Below, one piece after another: positions 1 through 10,298 of a DNA stretch of 64,000 nt (the first letter of the stretch is position 1; each line of letters starts with the position of its first letter). The notes under the pieces were generated by a model. The model had not been told where the DNA came from, did no database searches, and worked only from the letters and a program-made list of their open reading frames with translations. The stretch covers positions 1-64,000 of the forward strand of contig NZ_CANMVK010000005.1 in the NCBI RefSeq assembly GCF_947501405.1, read 5' to 3'. The position numbers and the translations under genes are program-made. Source of the DNA: an uncultured Hoeflea sp. (GTDB taxonomy: Bacteria > Pseudomonadota > Alphaproteobacteria > Rhizobiales > Rhizobiaceae).

Positions 1-576
<576 letters not shown>

Positions 577-651
577 GCCCGAAAACTGCCCTTCTCAAAT
601 TCAAACTCAAATTCCGCGCGACGGGATCACGGATGGATCTTGCGGACCGCT

Positions 652-1974
652 CTATACGTGCGCCGGGCCAAGCGGGTCCGGATCATTGGCGGATTGGCCC
701 GCCCGTTGCCCCGCCATCTGTCCGGTCAAGCGTTCTCCATCGTGACCGGTCACCTCGATCTCTGCCATCTGGCCCCTTGGCGCGCCGGGCGCAACCACCG
801 GGGTGAAGTTTTCCGTCCGCGCGACGCCGGAGAACTCGACCAAAACCGGGTGAGAACCGCCGGCCCGGGCCATCCGGTCAAGGTGTACGTGATAGGCCTC
901 GTCGCCTGCAGTCCTGAGCCGTGCGGCGCGTTTCTTGATCAGTCCGCGATCGAGCTGCGGCATCCGCGCCGCCGGCGTACCCTGGCGCGGCGAATAGGGA
1001 AACACGTGCAAAAAGGCAATGCCGCATTCTTCGACAATATCGAGCGAGCGGGCAAACATGTCTTCGGTCTCGGTCGGAAATCCGGCAATCAGATCGGCCC
1101 CGAAGGCAAAACCGGGCCGCAAGTCGCGCACGGTGCGGCAAAAATCAATGGCGTCCCGGCGGGAATGACGGCGTTTCATGCGTTTCAAGATCAGATCGTC
1201 GCCATGCTGCAGCGACAGATGCAGATGCGGCATGAAGCGCGGTTCTTCGGCAATCAGATCCATCAGCGCATCGTCGATCTCGATCGAATCGATCGATGAC
1301 AGCCGGAGCCGCTTGAGATCGGGAACCTGGTTCAGGATCGTTCTTGCCAGCACGCCGAGGCTCGGACGCCCAGGCAGGTCGGCGCCATAGCTGGTGGCGT
1401 CGACGCCGGTGATCACCACCTCCTGGTAGCCATTGTCCACCAGCTTTTCGATCTGGGTCACCACCGCGCCCATCGGCACCGAGCGGGAATTGCCGCGGCC
1501 ATAGGGGATGATGCAGAAGGTGCAACGGTGGTCGCAGCCATTTTGCACCTGAACGAAAGCGCGGGCGTGGCCGGACACCGCCTCGATCATCTGCGGTGCG
1601 GTCTCGCGCACCGCCATGATGTCGTTGACACGGATCTTTTCACTTTCCGACACGCCGAAATCGGGCAATTGGCGATAGCTCTCGGCCTTGCCCTTGGAGT
1701 CGTTGCCGATCACCGCGTCGACCTCGTCCATCGCCGCGAATGTTTCGGGCTCGGTCTGTGCGGCGCAGCCCGACACCACGATGCGCGCATGCGGATTGTC
1801 GCGGCGGGCCCGGCGGATGGTCTGACGCGCCTGCCGCACGGCGTCGGCGGTGACCGCGCAGGTGTTGACCAGCACCGCATTGTTGAGCCCGGCGCTGCTT
1901 GCCGCCTGGCGCATGGTTTCTGATTCAAAGGTGTTGAGCCGGCAGCCCAGGGTCAGCACCTTGACCCCGCTCAT
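652..1974 (-). CDS. mtaB: tRNA (N6-L-threonylcarbamoyladenosine(37)-C(2))-methylthiotransferase
   Basis: This 440-residue MiaB-like radical SAM enzyme adds a methylthio group to t6A37 of ANN-decoding tRNAs. The N-terminal UPF0004 domain carries the three cysteines that hold the auxiliary 4Fe-4S cluster (C11, C39, C70). The radical SAM CxxxCxxC motif follows at C146, C150 and C153 (CDHRCTFC). The protein starts [14 protein letters not shown], typical of MtaB rather than MiaB. Its start codon overlaps the dapF stop in an ATGA, so the two are translationally coupled. It lacks an obvious long C-terminal TRAM domain, although the last 60 residues occupy that position. Cytoplasmic. Confidence 0.93.
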   Translation of the reverse strand: MSGVKVLTLGCRLNTFESETMRQAASSAGLNNAVLVNTCAVTADAVRQARQTIRRARRDNPHARIVVSGCAAQTEPETFAAMDEVDAVIGNDSKGKAESYRQLPDFGVSESEKIRVNDIMAVRETAPQMIEAVSGHARAFVQVQNGCDHRCTFCIIPYGRGNSRSVPMGAVVTQIEKLVDNGYQEVVITGVDATSYGADLPGRPSLGVLARTILNQVPDLKRLRLSSIDSIEIDDALMDLIAEEPRFMPHLHLSLQHGDDLILKRMKRRHSRRDAIDFCRTVRDLRPGFAFGADLIAGFPTETEDMFARSLDIVEECGIAFLHVFPYSPRQGTPAARMPQLDRGLIKKRAARLRTAGDEAYHVHLDRMARAGGSHPVLVEFSGVARTENFTPVVAPGAPRGQMAEIEVTGHDGERLTGQMAGQRAGQSANDPDPLGPAHV

Positions 1975-2849
1975 GCAGGCACCTCATCGGCCTGCCAGGC
2001 GCCGGTTGCAGGATCGACGCGACCGGAGAATTCCCATTCCGCCGGGCCGGTCATGATCACATGATTATCACTGCGCCAGTCGATATCCAGCGGCCCGCCG
2101 GGGACATTGACGGTCACGCTGCGGCCGGTGCGTCCGGTGCGGGCGGCCGACACGGCAACCGCGCAGGCGCCCGATCCGCAGGCCCGGGTCAGGCCGGCGC
2201 CGCGCTCCCAGGTGCGCATGTCGATCGTCTGTTCATCGATCACCCGGGCAATCGAGATGTTGGCGCGTTCGGGAAAGATCGGGTGGTTTTCCAGAAGCGG
2301 CCCGAATTTCTCCAGCTCATAGGACCACACATCATCGGCAACCCAGAACACGGCGTGTGGGTTTCCCATCGACACCACCGAAGGCGAATGCAGCACCGGA
2401 TCGTCGATCGGCCCGATCTGCAATTCGATGCGGGTCGTGTCGTGAAACTCCTCGGCCAGCGGGATCCTGTCCCAGGCAAATTCCGGCCGGCCCATATCCA
2501 CCGAGATCAGCCCGTCGGCGCGTTCTTCGGCGTCGAGAATCCCGGCCAGTGTCTGGAAGATGAAAGTCTTGCGTCCAGTTTCCGAGGCCAGCGCCTGAAC
2601 CACGCATCTCGTGCCGTTGCCGCAGGCCTGGGCGCGGGAGCCATCGCGGTTCAAAATATCGAGGCGATAGTCGACGCCGTCGAGGCTCGTATCGTGGATT
2701 GCCATGATCTGGTCGAACCCGGTCCTGTCGCCGGCCGCCAGCGCGATCGCGGCGTCGGCGGTCACGGTGTCGCTACGGCCACGCATGTCGATGACGACAA
2801 TATCGTTGCCCAGGCCATTCATCTTGGCGAAAGGAACCATCGAACCCAT
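1971..2849 (-). CDS. dapF: Diaminopimelate epimerase
   Basis: A 292-residue enzyme that interconverts LL- and meso-diaminopimelate, the last step before meso-DAP enters peptidoglycan and lysine synthesis. Both catalytic cysteines are present in their family contexts: ACGNGTRC (C76) and ACGSGACA (C224). The N-terminal [10 protein letters not shown] motif is typical. The start used is [10 protein letters not shown]; the Met at residue 4 is an alternative. It is the first gene of a minus-strand dapF-mtaB-ftsY run, and its TGA overlaps the mtaB ATG by four bases. Confidence 0.96.
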   Translation of the reverse strand: MGSMVPFAKMNGLGNDIVVIDMRGRSDTVTADAAIALAAGDRTGFDQIMAIHDTSLDGVDYRLDILNRDGSRAQACGNGTRCVVQALASETGRKTFIFQTLAGILDAEERADGLISVDMGRPEFAWDRIPLAEEFHDTTRIELQIGPIDDPVLHSPSVVSMGNPHAVFWVADDVWSYELEKFGPLLENHPIFPERANISIARVIDEQTIDMRTWERGAGLTRACGSGACAVAVSAARTGRTGRSVTVNVPGGPLDIDWRSDNHVIMTGPAEWEFSGRVDPATGAWQADEVPA

Positions 2850-2929
2850 GGTCGCGCACCCGTTTGTGTTGGGGGTCTATATGGCGGAAATCCGGCCCGA
2901 TGACCAGAGTGCGCCAGGCGGGCTTTGTC

Positions 2930-4009
2930 TCAGGCGGTCGCCGGGTAATCCCAGACCTCACCCACATGCAGCGGCCTGAAACGGTCTTCGGCAACGCCCT
3001 TGTGAGCCAGCTCGGCCATTAAAACCTCCTTTGGCGCGTCCCGGCCTTCATTGGTCAGCCGGAAGGTGCCCCAGTGATGGCCCAGCGCATAGTCTGCGCC
3101 CGAGAGCAAAAAGCCCTCGATCGCCTCTTGAGGGTTCTGGTGCTGATCCTTCATGAACCAGCGCGGTTCATAGGCGCCGACCGGCAGGATCGCTGCGCGG
3201 AACTTGCCATGGCGATTTCGGGCGTTGGTGTAGGGCCGGCCATTGTCGAAGCCGGTGTCGCCGATATGCAGGATCTTGCCGCCCGGAGTTTCGATCACGA
3301 AGGCCGCCCATAGCGCCATCGAGCGGTCGTTCATTCCGCGTGCCGACCAGTGGTGGCAGGGTTCGAAATGAAACGTCGCGGGACCCGATTGGATGGCGTC
3401 GCCCCAATCGCCTGCCATCACCTGCATGGTCGGTGCATCCGCCTTGATGATCGCATCATTGCCCAGCGGCGTGATCACCAGCGGATTGTGAGCCTGACGC
3501 AGCCGTTTGAGCGTGGTTACATCAAGGTGATCGTAGTGATTGTGGCTCAAAAGCACGACGTCGATCTTCGGCAGGTCCTCGAAGACCACGCCGGGATCGA
3601 TGAACCGTTTCGGCCCTGCAAACGAGACCGGGCTTGCGCGGTCCGACCAGACCGGATCGGTGACAATATTCAGCCCGGCGGTCTGGATCAGCATGGTCGC
3701 GTGGCCGACCATGGTTACACGCAGGCGGTCACCTTCAATCCTCGGTTCTGGCTTGGCGGGTGCGAAGGGGCTGGTGACGCTGGCCGGCCATGGCTCGCGG
3801 TCGCCGCCCAGTTGCCATTTGAGCAGATCCGAAAACCCTTTGGGTGCCGCTCCATCGGGATTGAAAAACCGTGTTCCATCGAAGTGATCGGTGACCGGGC
3901 CGGAATGGTAAGGATTGTTGGCGCTGGCCAGGGCCATGGCGGTTCCCGATGCGCCAAGGCCGATCAGGCCGGCCAAAGCGCCGAATTTGAGGAAAGAGCG
4001 TCTGTTCAT
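2930..4009 (-). CDS. Exported metallo-beta-lactamase-fold hydrolase, NAPE-PLD/RomA-like
   Basis: The 359-residue protein begins MNRRSFLKFGALAGLIG, a twin-arginine signal followed by a hydrophobic segment, so Tat export is likely. This start (ATG at 4009) is preferred over an upstream in-frame ATG at 4081, which would put 24 unrelated residues before the signal. The MBL zinc motif HNHYDH is present, followed by further His/Asp ligands (HIGDTGF) and the GHHWGTF motif near the C-terminus. The last is characteristic of the group containing N-acylphosphatidylethanolamine phospholipase D and RomA. A phospholipase or phosphodiesterase role is an inference from the family; the substrate is unknown. 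It ends 80 bases from the dapF start and is read in the same direction. Confidence 0.85.
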   Translation of the reverse strand: MNRRSFLKFGALAGLIGLGASGTAMALASANNPYHSGPVTDHFDGTRFFNPDGAAPKGFSDLLKWQLGGDREPWPASVTSPFAPAKPEPRIEGDRLRVTMVGHATMLIQTAGLNIVTDPVWSDRASPVSFAGPKRFIDPGVVFEDLPKIDVVLLSHNHYDHLDVTTLKRLRQAHNPLVITPLGNDAIIKADAPTMQVMAGDWGDAIQSGPATFHFEPCHHWSARGMNDRSMALWAAFVIETPGGKILHIGDTGFDNGRPYTNARNRHGKFRAAILPVGAYEPRWFMKDQHQNPQEAIEGFLLSGADYALGHHWGTFRLTNEGRDAPKEVLMAELAHKGVAEDRFRPLHVGEVWDYPATA

Positions 4010-4241
4010 TGCCGGAGATATGGGGGGCTTGGGGCAAGGATCAAGATCGGACGGCAATCCCCGCCTTGGCCGGAAAGCCAAAGCGAGCGCTGAATCGTGA
4101 CTGTAGCACAGCCGAAGCGCCGGCCCTGGGGCCTTGCCAAGGCTTCGTCATAGTCTAGCTTGCAAGAGGTCGGCAACGAGCCAACCGGCCGGTGCGTTGA
4201 TATTAGTCCCGGCTTTGGTCGCGACATGGGAGAGAGGGAAA

Positions 4242-4880
4242 ATGAGCGCAGAAACCAAGATTACGCCGAGACAGGACGGGCCGCTGGTTGTGACATCTCC
4301 GCCGACGCTTCGTGAACAGTCGGGATCTGAGATCGAGACCAAAAATGTCGTGGCGCTGTGCCGTTGCGGCGCGTCGAAGAACAAACCGTTTTGTGACGGG
4401 TCCCACACCGAGGCGGGCTTTTCCAGCGCGCCGGATCATAGCAAGATCCGCAATTCGGAATTGCAGTATTCCGGTGAAGTCGAGGGGCAGTCGGTGGTTA
4501 TTTCCTACACACCGGTTTTGTGCTCGCATGCCGGTGAGTGCGCGCGGATCGCCGGTGCGGTTTTTGAGCCATCGGCAAAACCCTGGATCAGGCCGGAAAA
4601 CGGAACGCTCGAAGGCATTCTCAAGGTCATGTCCGCCTGCCCCTCGGGTGCGCTTCGGGTCAGTGTGTTTGACACCGAGCCTCAGCACCTGGCGGCGGCG
4701 ACCGTGGAGATCGAGGTCGAGCGGCACGGGCCCTACCGGGTCAAAAACGTTCCGATCGAGGCGGAACTCAACGGGGTCGGCGCAAGCCACTCGAAATATG
4801 TTCTGTGCCGCTGCGGGCAATCGAAGAACAAGCCGTTTTGTGATGGTACCCATTATGACGTTGGATGGCGCGATGATTGA
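4242..4880 (+). CDS. Double-CDGSH iron-sulfur protein with a central ferredoxin-like domain
   Basis: The 212-residue protein has three Fe-S modules. The first CDGSH domain has ligands C40, C42, C51 and H55 (CRCGASKNKPFCDGSH). A central segment with C94, C100 and C133 (CSHAGEC, SACPSG) resembles the Fer4_19 type. A second CDGSH motif, CDGTH, has ligands C189, C191, C200 and H204. CDGSH domains bind redox-active 2Fe-2S clusters of the mitoNEET type. The start at 4242 follows a GAGAGGGA ribosome site; a longer frame from 4134 lacks one. It lies 88 bases upstream of a Rieske/glutamate-synthase-like flavoprotein in the same orientation, so it may be the electron partner of that enzyme (inference). 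Confidence 0.88.
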   Translation: MSAETKITPRQDGPLVVTSPPTLREQSGSEIETKNVVALCRCGASKNKPFCDGSHTEAGFSSAPDHSKIRNSELQYSGEVEGQSVVISYTPVLCSHAGECARIAGAVFEPSAKPWIRPENGTLEGILKVMSACPSGALRVSVFDTEPQHLAAATVEIEVERHGPYRVKNVPIEAELNGVGASHSKYVLCRCGQSKNKPFCDGTHYDVGWRDD

Positions 4881-4968
4881 TGGCCCGCACAAACAGGTGA
4901 TTTGACAAGCCTTCCGCCGTGTTTGCCTAATTGCCCGCACTTGAATTATCGGGGGGATGGGACAGGCA

Positions 4969-6576
4969 ATGAAACAATCAGTGGCGAAACTCAGCGAGCT
5001 TCAGGACCGCAAGCCCGCCTATGCGCTGGTCGGCGAAGTGGATTTGGTGGTTGTCCGTTTCGATGAAGCGGTGTCGGTGTTTTACGGGCGCTGCCTGCAC
5101 CGGGGCGCGCTGATGGCCGATGGTTTCGTCAGTGGCGACAATCTGATGTGCGGCGTTCATTACTGGGATTACCGGCTCGACAGCGGGGTGTCCGAATATG
5201 CCAACAACGAGGCCCTGCCCAAGTTCAAATCCTGGATTGAAGGCGATGACGTGCTGGTTGATGCCGATGAAATCAACGCCTGGGCGCATGAGAATCCGCA
5301 GCCGTTTCGCCGAGATGAGTATCTCGGGCTCTACGCCGACACCAGCCACGGCACCGAGGAGGAGCCCTATAACGGGCTCATTCGCTCCTACGCCAAGAAC
5401 GGGCTGAGCAAAACCGGCCATCACGGGGCGGTTGAATCCATGGGGGTGCCGCGGGACCAGCTGCCCGACTGGGACGACATCCAGTTGCTGACCGCGCAAC
5501 TTGCCACCCCGCCCCTGCTTGATGATGATCCGGTTGGAACCGATGTCGTGATCGGCCCCAACGCGCAAAAGCCACTCAGGCTGAAGATCCCGCTGTTCGT
5601 GTCGGATATGAGCTTCGGGGCGTTGTCCGAATCGGCGAAGGTGGCGCTTGCCACCGGAGCGGAGCTTGCCGGCACCGGCATCTGTTCGGGCGAAGGCGGC
5701 ATGCTGCCCGAGGAGCAACAAGCCAACAGCCGCTACCTGTACGAACTGGCGTCGGGGCGGTTCGGGTTTAGCTGGGACAAACTCGACGCGGTTCAGGCAT
5801 TTCATTTCAAGGGTGGCCAGGGCGCCAAGACCGGAACCGGCGGGCATCTGCCGGGCAACAAGGTGAAAGGCAAGATCGCCGAAGTGCGCGGATTGGCGCC
5901 GGGCACCGCCGCGGTTTCGCCGCCGCGCTTTCCGGAATGGACCGAGGTCGGTCAGATCCGCGACTTCGCCGATGAGGTGCGAAGCCGCACCGGCGGCATT
6001 CCGATCGGATACAAGCTGTCGGCGCAGCATATCGAGAGGGACATCGATGCGGCGCTCGAAGTCGGGGTCGACTACATCATTCTCGATGGCCGCGGCGGCG
6101 GCACTGGTGCTGCGCCGATCATCTTCCGGGATAACATATCGGTGCCGACCATCCCGGCTCTGGCGCGTGCCCGCGCGCATCTCGACGGCCTTGGCCGCAA
6201 GGACGTGACGCTGGTGATTACCGGTGGTTTGCGCAAACCGGCCGATTTCATCAAGGCGCTGGCCCTTGGCGCTGATGCGATCGCCATCTCCAATTCCGCC
6301 ATGCAGGCGATCGGATGTTTGGCGATGCGGGCCTGTCACACCAACAATTGCCCGGTGGGAATCGCCACGCAGAAGCCGCATCTGGTCGATCGTCTGGTGG
6401 TGGACAAGTCAGCCCGCCAGCTTGCCAATTTCTTCGAAGCCTCGGTGGGGCTGATGCAGGTGATGGCGCGCGCCTGCGGCCATGATCATGTCTCCAAGTT
6501 CAATCGCGACGATCTGACCACCTGGAAGAAGGACATGGCAGAGCTCTCCGGCGTGCCTTTCGGCGGGATGGGCTGA
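4969..6576 (+). CDS. Rieske domain fused to glutamate-synthase-like FMN oxidoreductase
   Basis: About 535 residues. The first ~100 form a Rieske 2Fe-2S domain with ligands C42/H44 and C61/H64 (CLHRG, CGVH). The rest matches the FMN-binding synthase domain of GltB, with SDMSFGALS, a GTGGHLPG segment and the 3Fe-4S cysteines C450, C456 and C461 (CHTNNCPVG). It lacks the N-terminal glutamine amidotransferase and the C-terminal GXGXG domain of true glutamate synthase, so ammonia transfer from glutamine is not supported. The sequence shows an iron-sulfur flavoprotein; its substrate is unknown. An ATG at 4957 is also possible, but the one at 4969 has a better-placed GGGACA. It probably forms an operon with the CDGSH protein upstream. 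Confidence 0.85.
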   Translation: MKQSVAKLSELQDRKPAYALVGEVDLVVVRFDEAVSVFYGRCLHRGALMADGFVSGDNLMCGVHYWDYRLDSGVSEYANNEALPKFKSWIEGDDVLVDADEINAWAHENPQPFRRDEYLGLYADTSHGTEEEPYNGLIRSYAKNGLSKTGHHGAVESMGVPRDQLPDWDDIQLLTAQLATPPLLDDDPVGTDVVIGPNAQKPLRLKIPLFVSDMSFGALSESAKVALATGAELAGTGICSGEGGMLPEEQQANSRYLYELASGRFGFSWDKLDAVQAFHFKGGQGAKTGTGGHLPGNKVKGKIAEVRGLAPGTAAVSPPRFPEWTEVGQIRDFADEVRSRTGGIPIGYKLSAQHIERDIDAALEVGVDYIILDGRGGGTGAAPIIFRDNISVPTIPALARARAHLDGLGRKDVTLVITGGLRKPADFIKALALGADAIAISNSAMQAIGCLAMRACHTNNCPVGIATQKPHLVDRLVVDKSARQLANFFEASVGLMQVMARACGHDHVSKFNRDDLTTWKKDMAELSGVPFGGMG

Positions 6577-6793
6577 CCGGCGACATACTCAACGGAATCC
6601 GCCGCCGGTGCCGTCGGACGTACGTTCGTGATGGAGCCGGGGCTTAATTGCTGTCTGCAGCCGGCCGGACATATCATATGGTTTGCAAACCGCGTTCCAC
6701 ACGATCAAACTGTCAGAACCAGGGGACGATATCGGCGCGACGATTGGCGCGCGGCCGGTTTGGCTGTCCGGTTCGAGGGAGACCAGAGCATTC

Positions 6794-8560
6794 ATGACCA
6801 CTGACCAGATGTTGCTGTTTGGCATCCTGATCCTGCTGTTCGCCAATCTGGTCTGGGGCCGGTTCCGATACGATCTGGTGGCGTTCGTGGCGCTGCTCGC
6901 CACGGTGCTCTTGGGATTGATCGATTACGGCCAGGCGTTTTCGGGCTTCGGCCATCCGGCGGTGGTAATCATTGCGCTGGTGCTGATCGTCTCGCGCGGC
7001 CTGATGAATTCGGGCGCGGTTGAGCTGATCGCCCGGGTGGTCACTCAGCCCGGCCGGGCGCTGCCGGCCCATATCGGCATCATGGCGGTGGCGGGTGCGG
7101 CGCTGTCGGCGGTGATCAACAATGTTGCCGCGCTAGCGCTTTTGATGTCGCTTGATATGGATGCCGCGCGCAAGGCCAAGCGTGCCGTGTCGGTGACGCT
7201 GATGCCCCTGTCTTTCGGCACCATTTTAGGCGGCATGATTACACTGATCGGCACCCCGCCCAATATCGTCATTGCGCAATATCGCGAGGATGCGCTGGGG
7301 GCCCCGTTCTCGATGTTCGATTTCGCGCCGGTGGGGCTGGCGGTGGCCTGTGCCGGTATTGCCTATGTGGCGTTTATCGGCTGGCGGCTGCTGCCTGAGC
7401 GGCCCGATACGGTGTCGCTGGAAGGCGATGCCGGCCTTTATGTGGCCGAGGCCCGGGTCAAGGACGGATCGAAATCGATCGGCATGACCCTGGGCGAGCT
7501 TTATCCGCTTGGCAATGACAACGATGTTACGATCCTGGGGCTGGTGCGGCGCGGCAAGCGGCTGCCTGGGTTCTCCCGCGGGCAGGAGCTTCGCAAGGGC
7601 GACTTCCTGGTGCTGGAGGGCGATCCCAAGCAGATCGAGGCTTTCATGGGTGGCGCCGAGCTCGATGCGGTGGGCGCGGAGAAACATGGCGGCCTGATGG
7701 GCCGGTCGATGAGCCTGGTCGAGGCGATTGTGCCCGAGGATGCGCGCATCGTTGGCCGCACCACCATGGCGCTCAGGCTGGTGCAGCGCCATGGCGTGAC
7801 GCTTCTGGGTGTATCGCGGCAGGGCAAGCGGTTTCGCGACCGGGTGCGCAATCTGCCGATCAAGCCCGGTGACGTGCTGCTGCTGATCGGACCGGACGAG
7901 AACATTGCCTCGGCGACAAGCTGGCTCGGGGTGCTGCCGCTCGAAAACCGGCGGCTTGAGGTGCTGCAACGGACCAAGGCGCTGCTGGCGCTGGCCTGTT
8001 TCGGCGCGGCGATCGCACTAACCGTGGTTGGATTTGCGCCACTCACCATTGCGCTGGGTCTGTGTGTTGTGGCCTTTCTTGGTCTCGGCATCATCGGCGG
8101 ACGCGATTTTTACGCACTGATCGAGTGGAAGGTGATCGTGCTGCTGGCCTGCCTCATCCCGGTCGGCGCGGCGCTGGAGGACACCGGAGGCAGCCGGTTG
8201 ATCGCCGATCTGGTGGTCTCCCAGACTTCGGGGCTGCCGGCCTGGGCGGTGCTCACAGTGCTGATGGTGATCACCATGACGCTGTCTGATTTTTTAAACA
8301 ATGTGGCGACCGCGCTGATTGCCGCGCCGATTGGCGTGAGTATCGCCAATTCCATCGGCGTAAGCCCCGATCCGTTTCTGATGGGCGTGGCGGTGGCCGC
8401 CTCCTGCGCCTTCCTCACGCCGATCGGCCACAAGAACAACACCATCATCATGGGACCGGGCAACTACCAGTTCGGCGACTACTGGCGCATGGGCCTGATC
8501 CTGGAGGTGATCGTCATCGCGGTTGCGGTGCCGGTGATCGTGCTGGTGTGGCCGTTTTAG
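6794..8560 (+). CDS. SLC13/DASS-family permease with two central TrkA-C domains
   Basis: A 588-residue integral membrane protein. Hydrophobic segments at each end flank a soluble region of about 170 residues that holds two RCK_C/TrkA-C repeats (each with a KGD or KPGD turn and an LLxG/LEG strand). Each transport half has the family signature: ITLIGTPPNIVIA in the first, and DFLNNVATALIAAP with TPIGHKNN in the second. Members move dicarboxylates, sulfate or other anions with sodium; the substrate here cannot be read from sequence. The start at 6794 begins MTTDQMLLFG, directly before the first membrane helix. It is convergent with trhA, with 36 bases between the stops. Confidence 0.85.
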   Translation: MTTDQMLLFGILILLFANLVWGRFRYDLVAFVALLATVLLGLIDYGQAFSGFGHPAVVIIALVLIVSRGLMNSGAVELIARVVTQPGRALPAHIGIMAVAGAALSAVINNVAALALLMSLDMDAARKAKRAVSVTLMPLSFGTILGGMITLIGTPPNIVIAQYREDALGAPFSMFDFAPVGLAVACAGIAYVAFIGWRLLPERPDTVSLEGDAGLYVAEARVKDGSKSIGMTLGELYPLGNDNDVTILGLVRRGKRLPGFSRGQELRKGDFLVLEGDPKQIEAFMGGAELDAVGAEKHGGLMGRSMSLVEAIVPEDARIVGRTTMALRLVQRHGVTLLGVSRQGKRFRDRVRNLPIKPGDVLLLIGPDENIASATSWLGVLPLENRRLEVLQRTKALLALACFGAAIALTVVGFAPLTIALGLCVVAFLGLGIIGGRDFYALIEWKVIVLLACLIPVGAALEDTGGSRLIADLVVSQTSGLPAWAVLTVLMVITMTLSDFLNNVATALIAAPIGVSIANSIGVSPDPFLMGVAVAASCAFLTPIGHKNNTIIMGPGNYQFGDYWRMGLILEVIVIAVAVPVIVLVWPF

Positions 8561-8596
8561 CAGGGATTTTAATCCTAGCCTGAAGATCGGCTGGCG

Positions 8597-9232
8597 CTAA
8601 GCGGCTGCCTGTTGTGTCACGGCAAGTGTGATGGCGGCGAAGAAACAGGCGGATGCCGCAATTACGAATCCGTGCCAGATGGCATTTGCGAATTTCAGTT
8701 TTTCCGCCACGTGGAACACAACGCCGACGGTGTAGAGCAGCCCGCCGGCCACGATCAGGCCGATTGGCAGTTCTTCCCAGGCCGAACGGGCCAGTATGAT
8801 GCTCATCCAGCCCATGATCAGGTAAAGAACCGGACCGAACCGTCCCGGCGTGGACCAAAACACCAGTTTGAGCGTCATGCCGATCACCGCCAGCACCCAG
8901 ACAACGGCAAGTACGACATAGCCGAGGCCCGAGCCGATCATGATCACCAGCGGCGTGTAAGTGCCTGCAATCTTCAGGTAGATCGCCGCGTGATCTATCC
9001 GGCGCAGCACCGGCCGGATATGTTCCCAGGGGGTCATGTGGTAGAACGCGGAGGCCGAAAAGGTGGCGACCAGTGTGACCGCATAAACCGAGACCGCGGT
9101 GATTTCCCAGGCCGAAGCGACCTGCGCGCACCAAATCAGCAGCGAAATCGCGCCGAGAAGTGCCAATGTGACGCCAATCAAATGCATGCTGCCGTCGGCA
9201 ATCCGTTCAGATCGTGTGTAAACCGGGTACAT
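8597..9232 (-). CDS. trhA: Hemolysin III / TrhA-family membrane protein
   Basis: A 211-residue protein with about seven membrane helices of the PAQR superfamily. It carries the conserved SASAFYHMTPWE motif, then RRIDHAAIYLKIAGTYTPL, and ends with a His-containing helix (FHVAEKLKFANAIWHGFV). These conserved Ser, His and Asp positions match the metal-binding hydrolase core of the superfamily. Bacterial members (YqfA/TrhA) are linked to membrane homeostasis; haemolytic activity is not implied. It is convergent with the upstream permease gene. No strong ribosome site is visible before its ATG. Confidence 0.88.
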   Translation of the reverse strand: MYPVYTRSERIADGSMHLIGVTLALLGAISLLIWCAQVASAWEITAVSVYAVTLVATFSASAFYHMTPWEHIRPVLRRIDHAAIYLKIAGTYTPLVIMIGSGLGYVVLAVVWVLAVIGMTLKLVFWSTPGRFGPVLYLIMGWMSIILARSAWEELPIGLIVAGGLLYTVGVVFHVAEKLKFANAIWHGFVIAASACFFAAITLAVTQQAAA

Positions 9233-9331
9233 TCGTTAGTTGCTCTTAAGCTTCGGATCGAAATTGTTCGTTCGTTGCACAAGCAAGCAGTTTAAAGGAA
9301 GACCGTGTCGAAAATCTTACGGTCCACGTTG

Positions 9332-9367
9332 TTGCAAAGGGTGGCCGGGTTGCAAAGGGTGGCCGGG
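9332..9367. repeat. 18-base perfect tandem duplication
   Basis: Two adjacent identical copies of TTGCAAAGGGTGGCCGGG (9332-9349 and 9350-9367). They lie in the 165-base gap between the start of trhA and the stop of the GNAT gene. No coding sequence is affected. It looks like a recent slippage or duplication event. Confidence 0.9.
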
Positions 9368-9397
9368 CCCATACTGTTCCTGACGGACGGCGGCGGT

Positions 9398-9949
9398 TTA
9401 AGGTCGGACCGAGGTTGTAAGCGCCTGCCATTCCGTCCGTGTCGCCTCGTACCAGACTTCCCCCTGATCACTGCCCGGAATTGGATCGGAGAAGTCGGTC
9501 TGGACCGTGCGGACATGATGCATGCCGATTTTCTCCATCACCCGGCGCGAGGCCCGGTTCACTGCCATGGTAGTGGCCACGATCCTGTCATAGCCGGCAA
9601 TTGCAAAGCCCCAGTTGATCAAAGCCGCAGCGCCTTCAGAGGCCAGCCCCCGGCCCCATTCCGTCCGGCGCAGGCGGTATCCAAGCTCGGCTAACCCCGC
9701 GCTCTCCGGCCACAGGCAGAACCAGCCGACAAAAGCGCCATTGGTAGTGCGGCGAGCGGTCCAGACATGCTGATCGGTGCCATTGGGCATAAGGAAGTCT
9801 GAGCCCGGATCTCTGGCTGTACGATCGACCGGGCGACCGCCATTGAGAAAACGCATCACTTCCGGATCCTGCTCCAATGCGATGAAATCCGCCCGGTCGT
9901 CAGGACAGCAGGGGCTTAGCGTCAGGGTTCTGGTTTGCAGTACGGCCAT
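9398..9949 (-). CDS. GNAT-family N-acetyltransferase, RimJ/RimL-like
   Basis: 183 residues starting MAVLQTRTLTL. The RimJ-like layout is visible: the N-terminal LTLSPCCPDDRADFIALEQDPEVMRFL, a central strand LAELGYRLRRTEWGRGLASEGAAALI with the acetyl-CoA pyrophosphate-binding R/Q-x-x-G-x-A/G loop (RGLASEG), and then ATTMAVNRASRRVMEKIG, typical of ribosomal-protein or small-molecule acetyltransferases. The substrate is unknown. The start at 9949 was chosen over 10015 because the extra 22 residues show no similarity to the family. The gene lies alone on the minus strand before the ffh promoter region. Confidence 0.85.
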   Translation of the reverse strand: MAVLQTRTLTLSPCCPDDRADFIALEQDPEVMRFLNGGRPVDRTARDPGSDFLMPNGTDQHVWTARRTTNGAFVGWFCLWPESAGLAELGYRLRRTEWGRGLASEGAAALINWGFAIAGYDRIVATTMAVNRASRRVMEKIGMHHVRTVQTDFSDPIPGSDQGEVWYEATRTEWQALTTSVRP

Positions 9950-10298
9950 GGCGCAATCTCGTTCCCGGTCTTGGTGGAGCTTGTTTGAGGTATAGAGCAC
10001 CTCATGACCGCGCAAGCGCGCGCAAGAATTCCGTGACCATGTTGTCTAAGCGTGGTCCACATTCGCTATCGGGCAATGTACTCACCCCCAACCTTGACTC
10101 CGGCGCCCATTTCCTGTTTATCCCGCTCAAATCTGCGACGAGTATGACTCCGAGCCGCCGACCGGGACCCGCAATGGTGTAAATCGATCCCGGAGGTCCA
10201 CACCCGACAGCGCGATGCGCCCTCGGGTGCTATTTGGCTTTGCGTGATGCGCGTCCCATATTGGCCGGAGCACCCTTCGGCAACCACAGGACGACCCT
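9950..10298. other. Intergenic region upstream of ffh
   Basis: A 349-base divergent gap between the GNAT start and ffh. A sigma70-like promoter reading towards ffh can be proposed: TTGACT (10094-10099), a 17-base spacer and TTTATC (10117-10122), giving a leader of about 170 bases. No small gene, repeat or RNA element was recognised in the remainder. Confidence 0.4.

Noticed and set aside
4978-6381. Long antisense open frame (467 codons) opposite the Rieske-GltS gene
   Set aside because: Shadow of a GC-rich coding gene; no family motifs, no ribosome site, and the opposite strand has intact cluster motifs.
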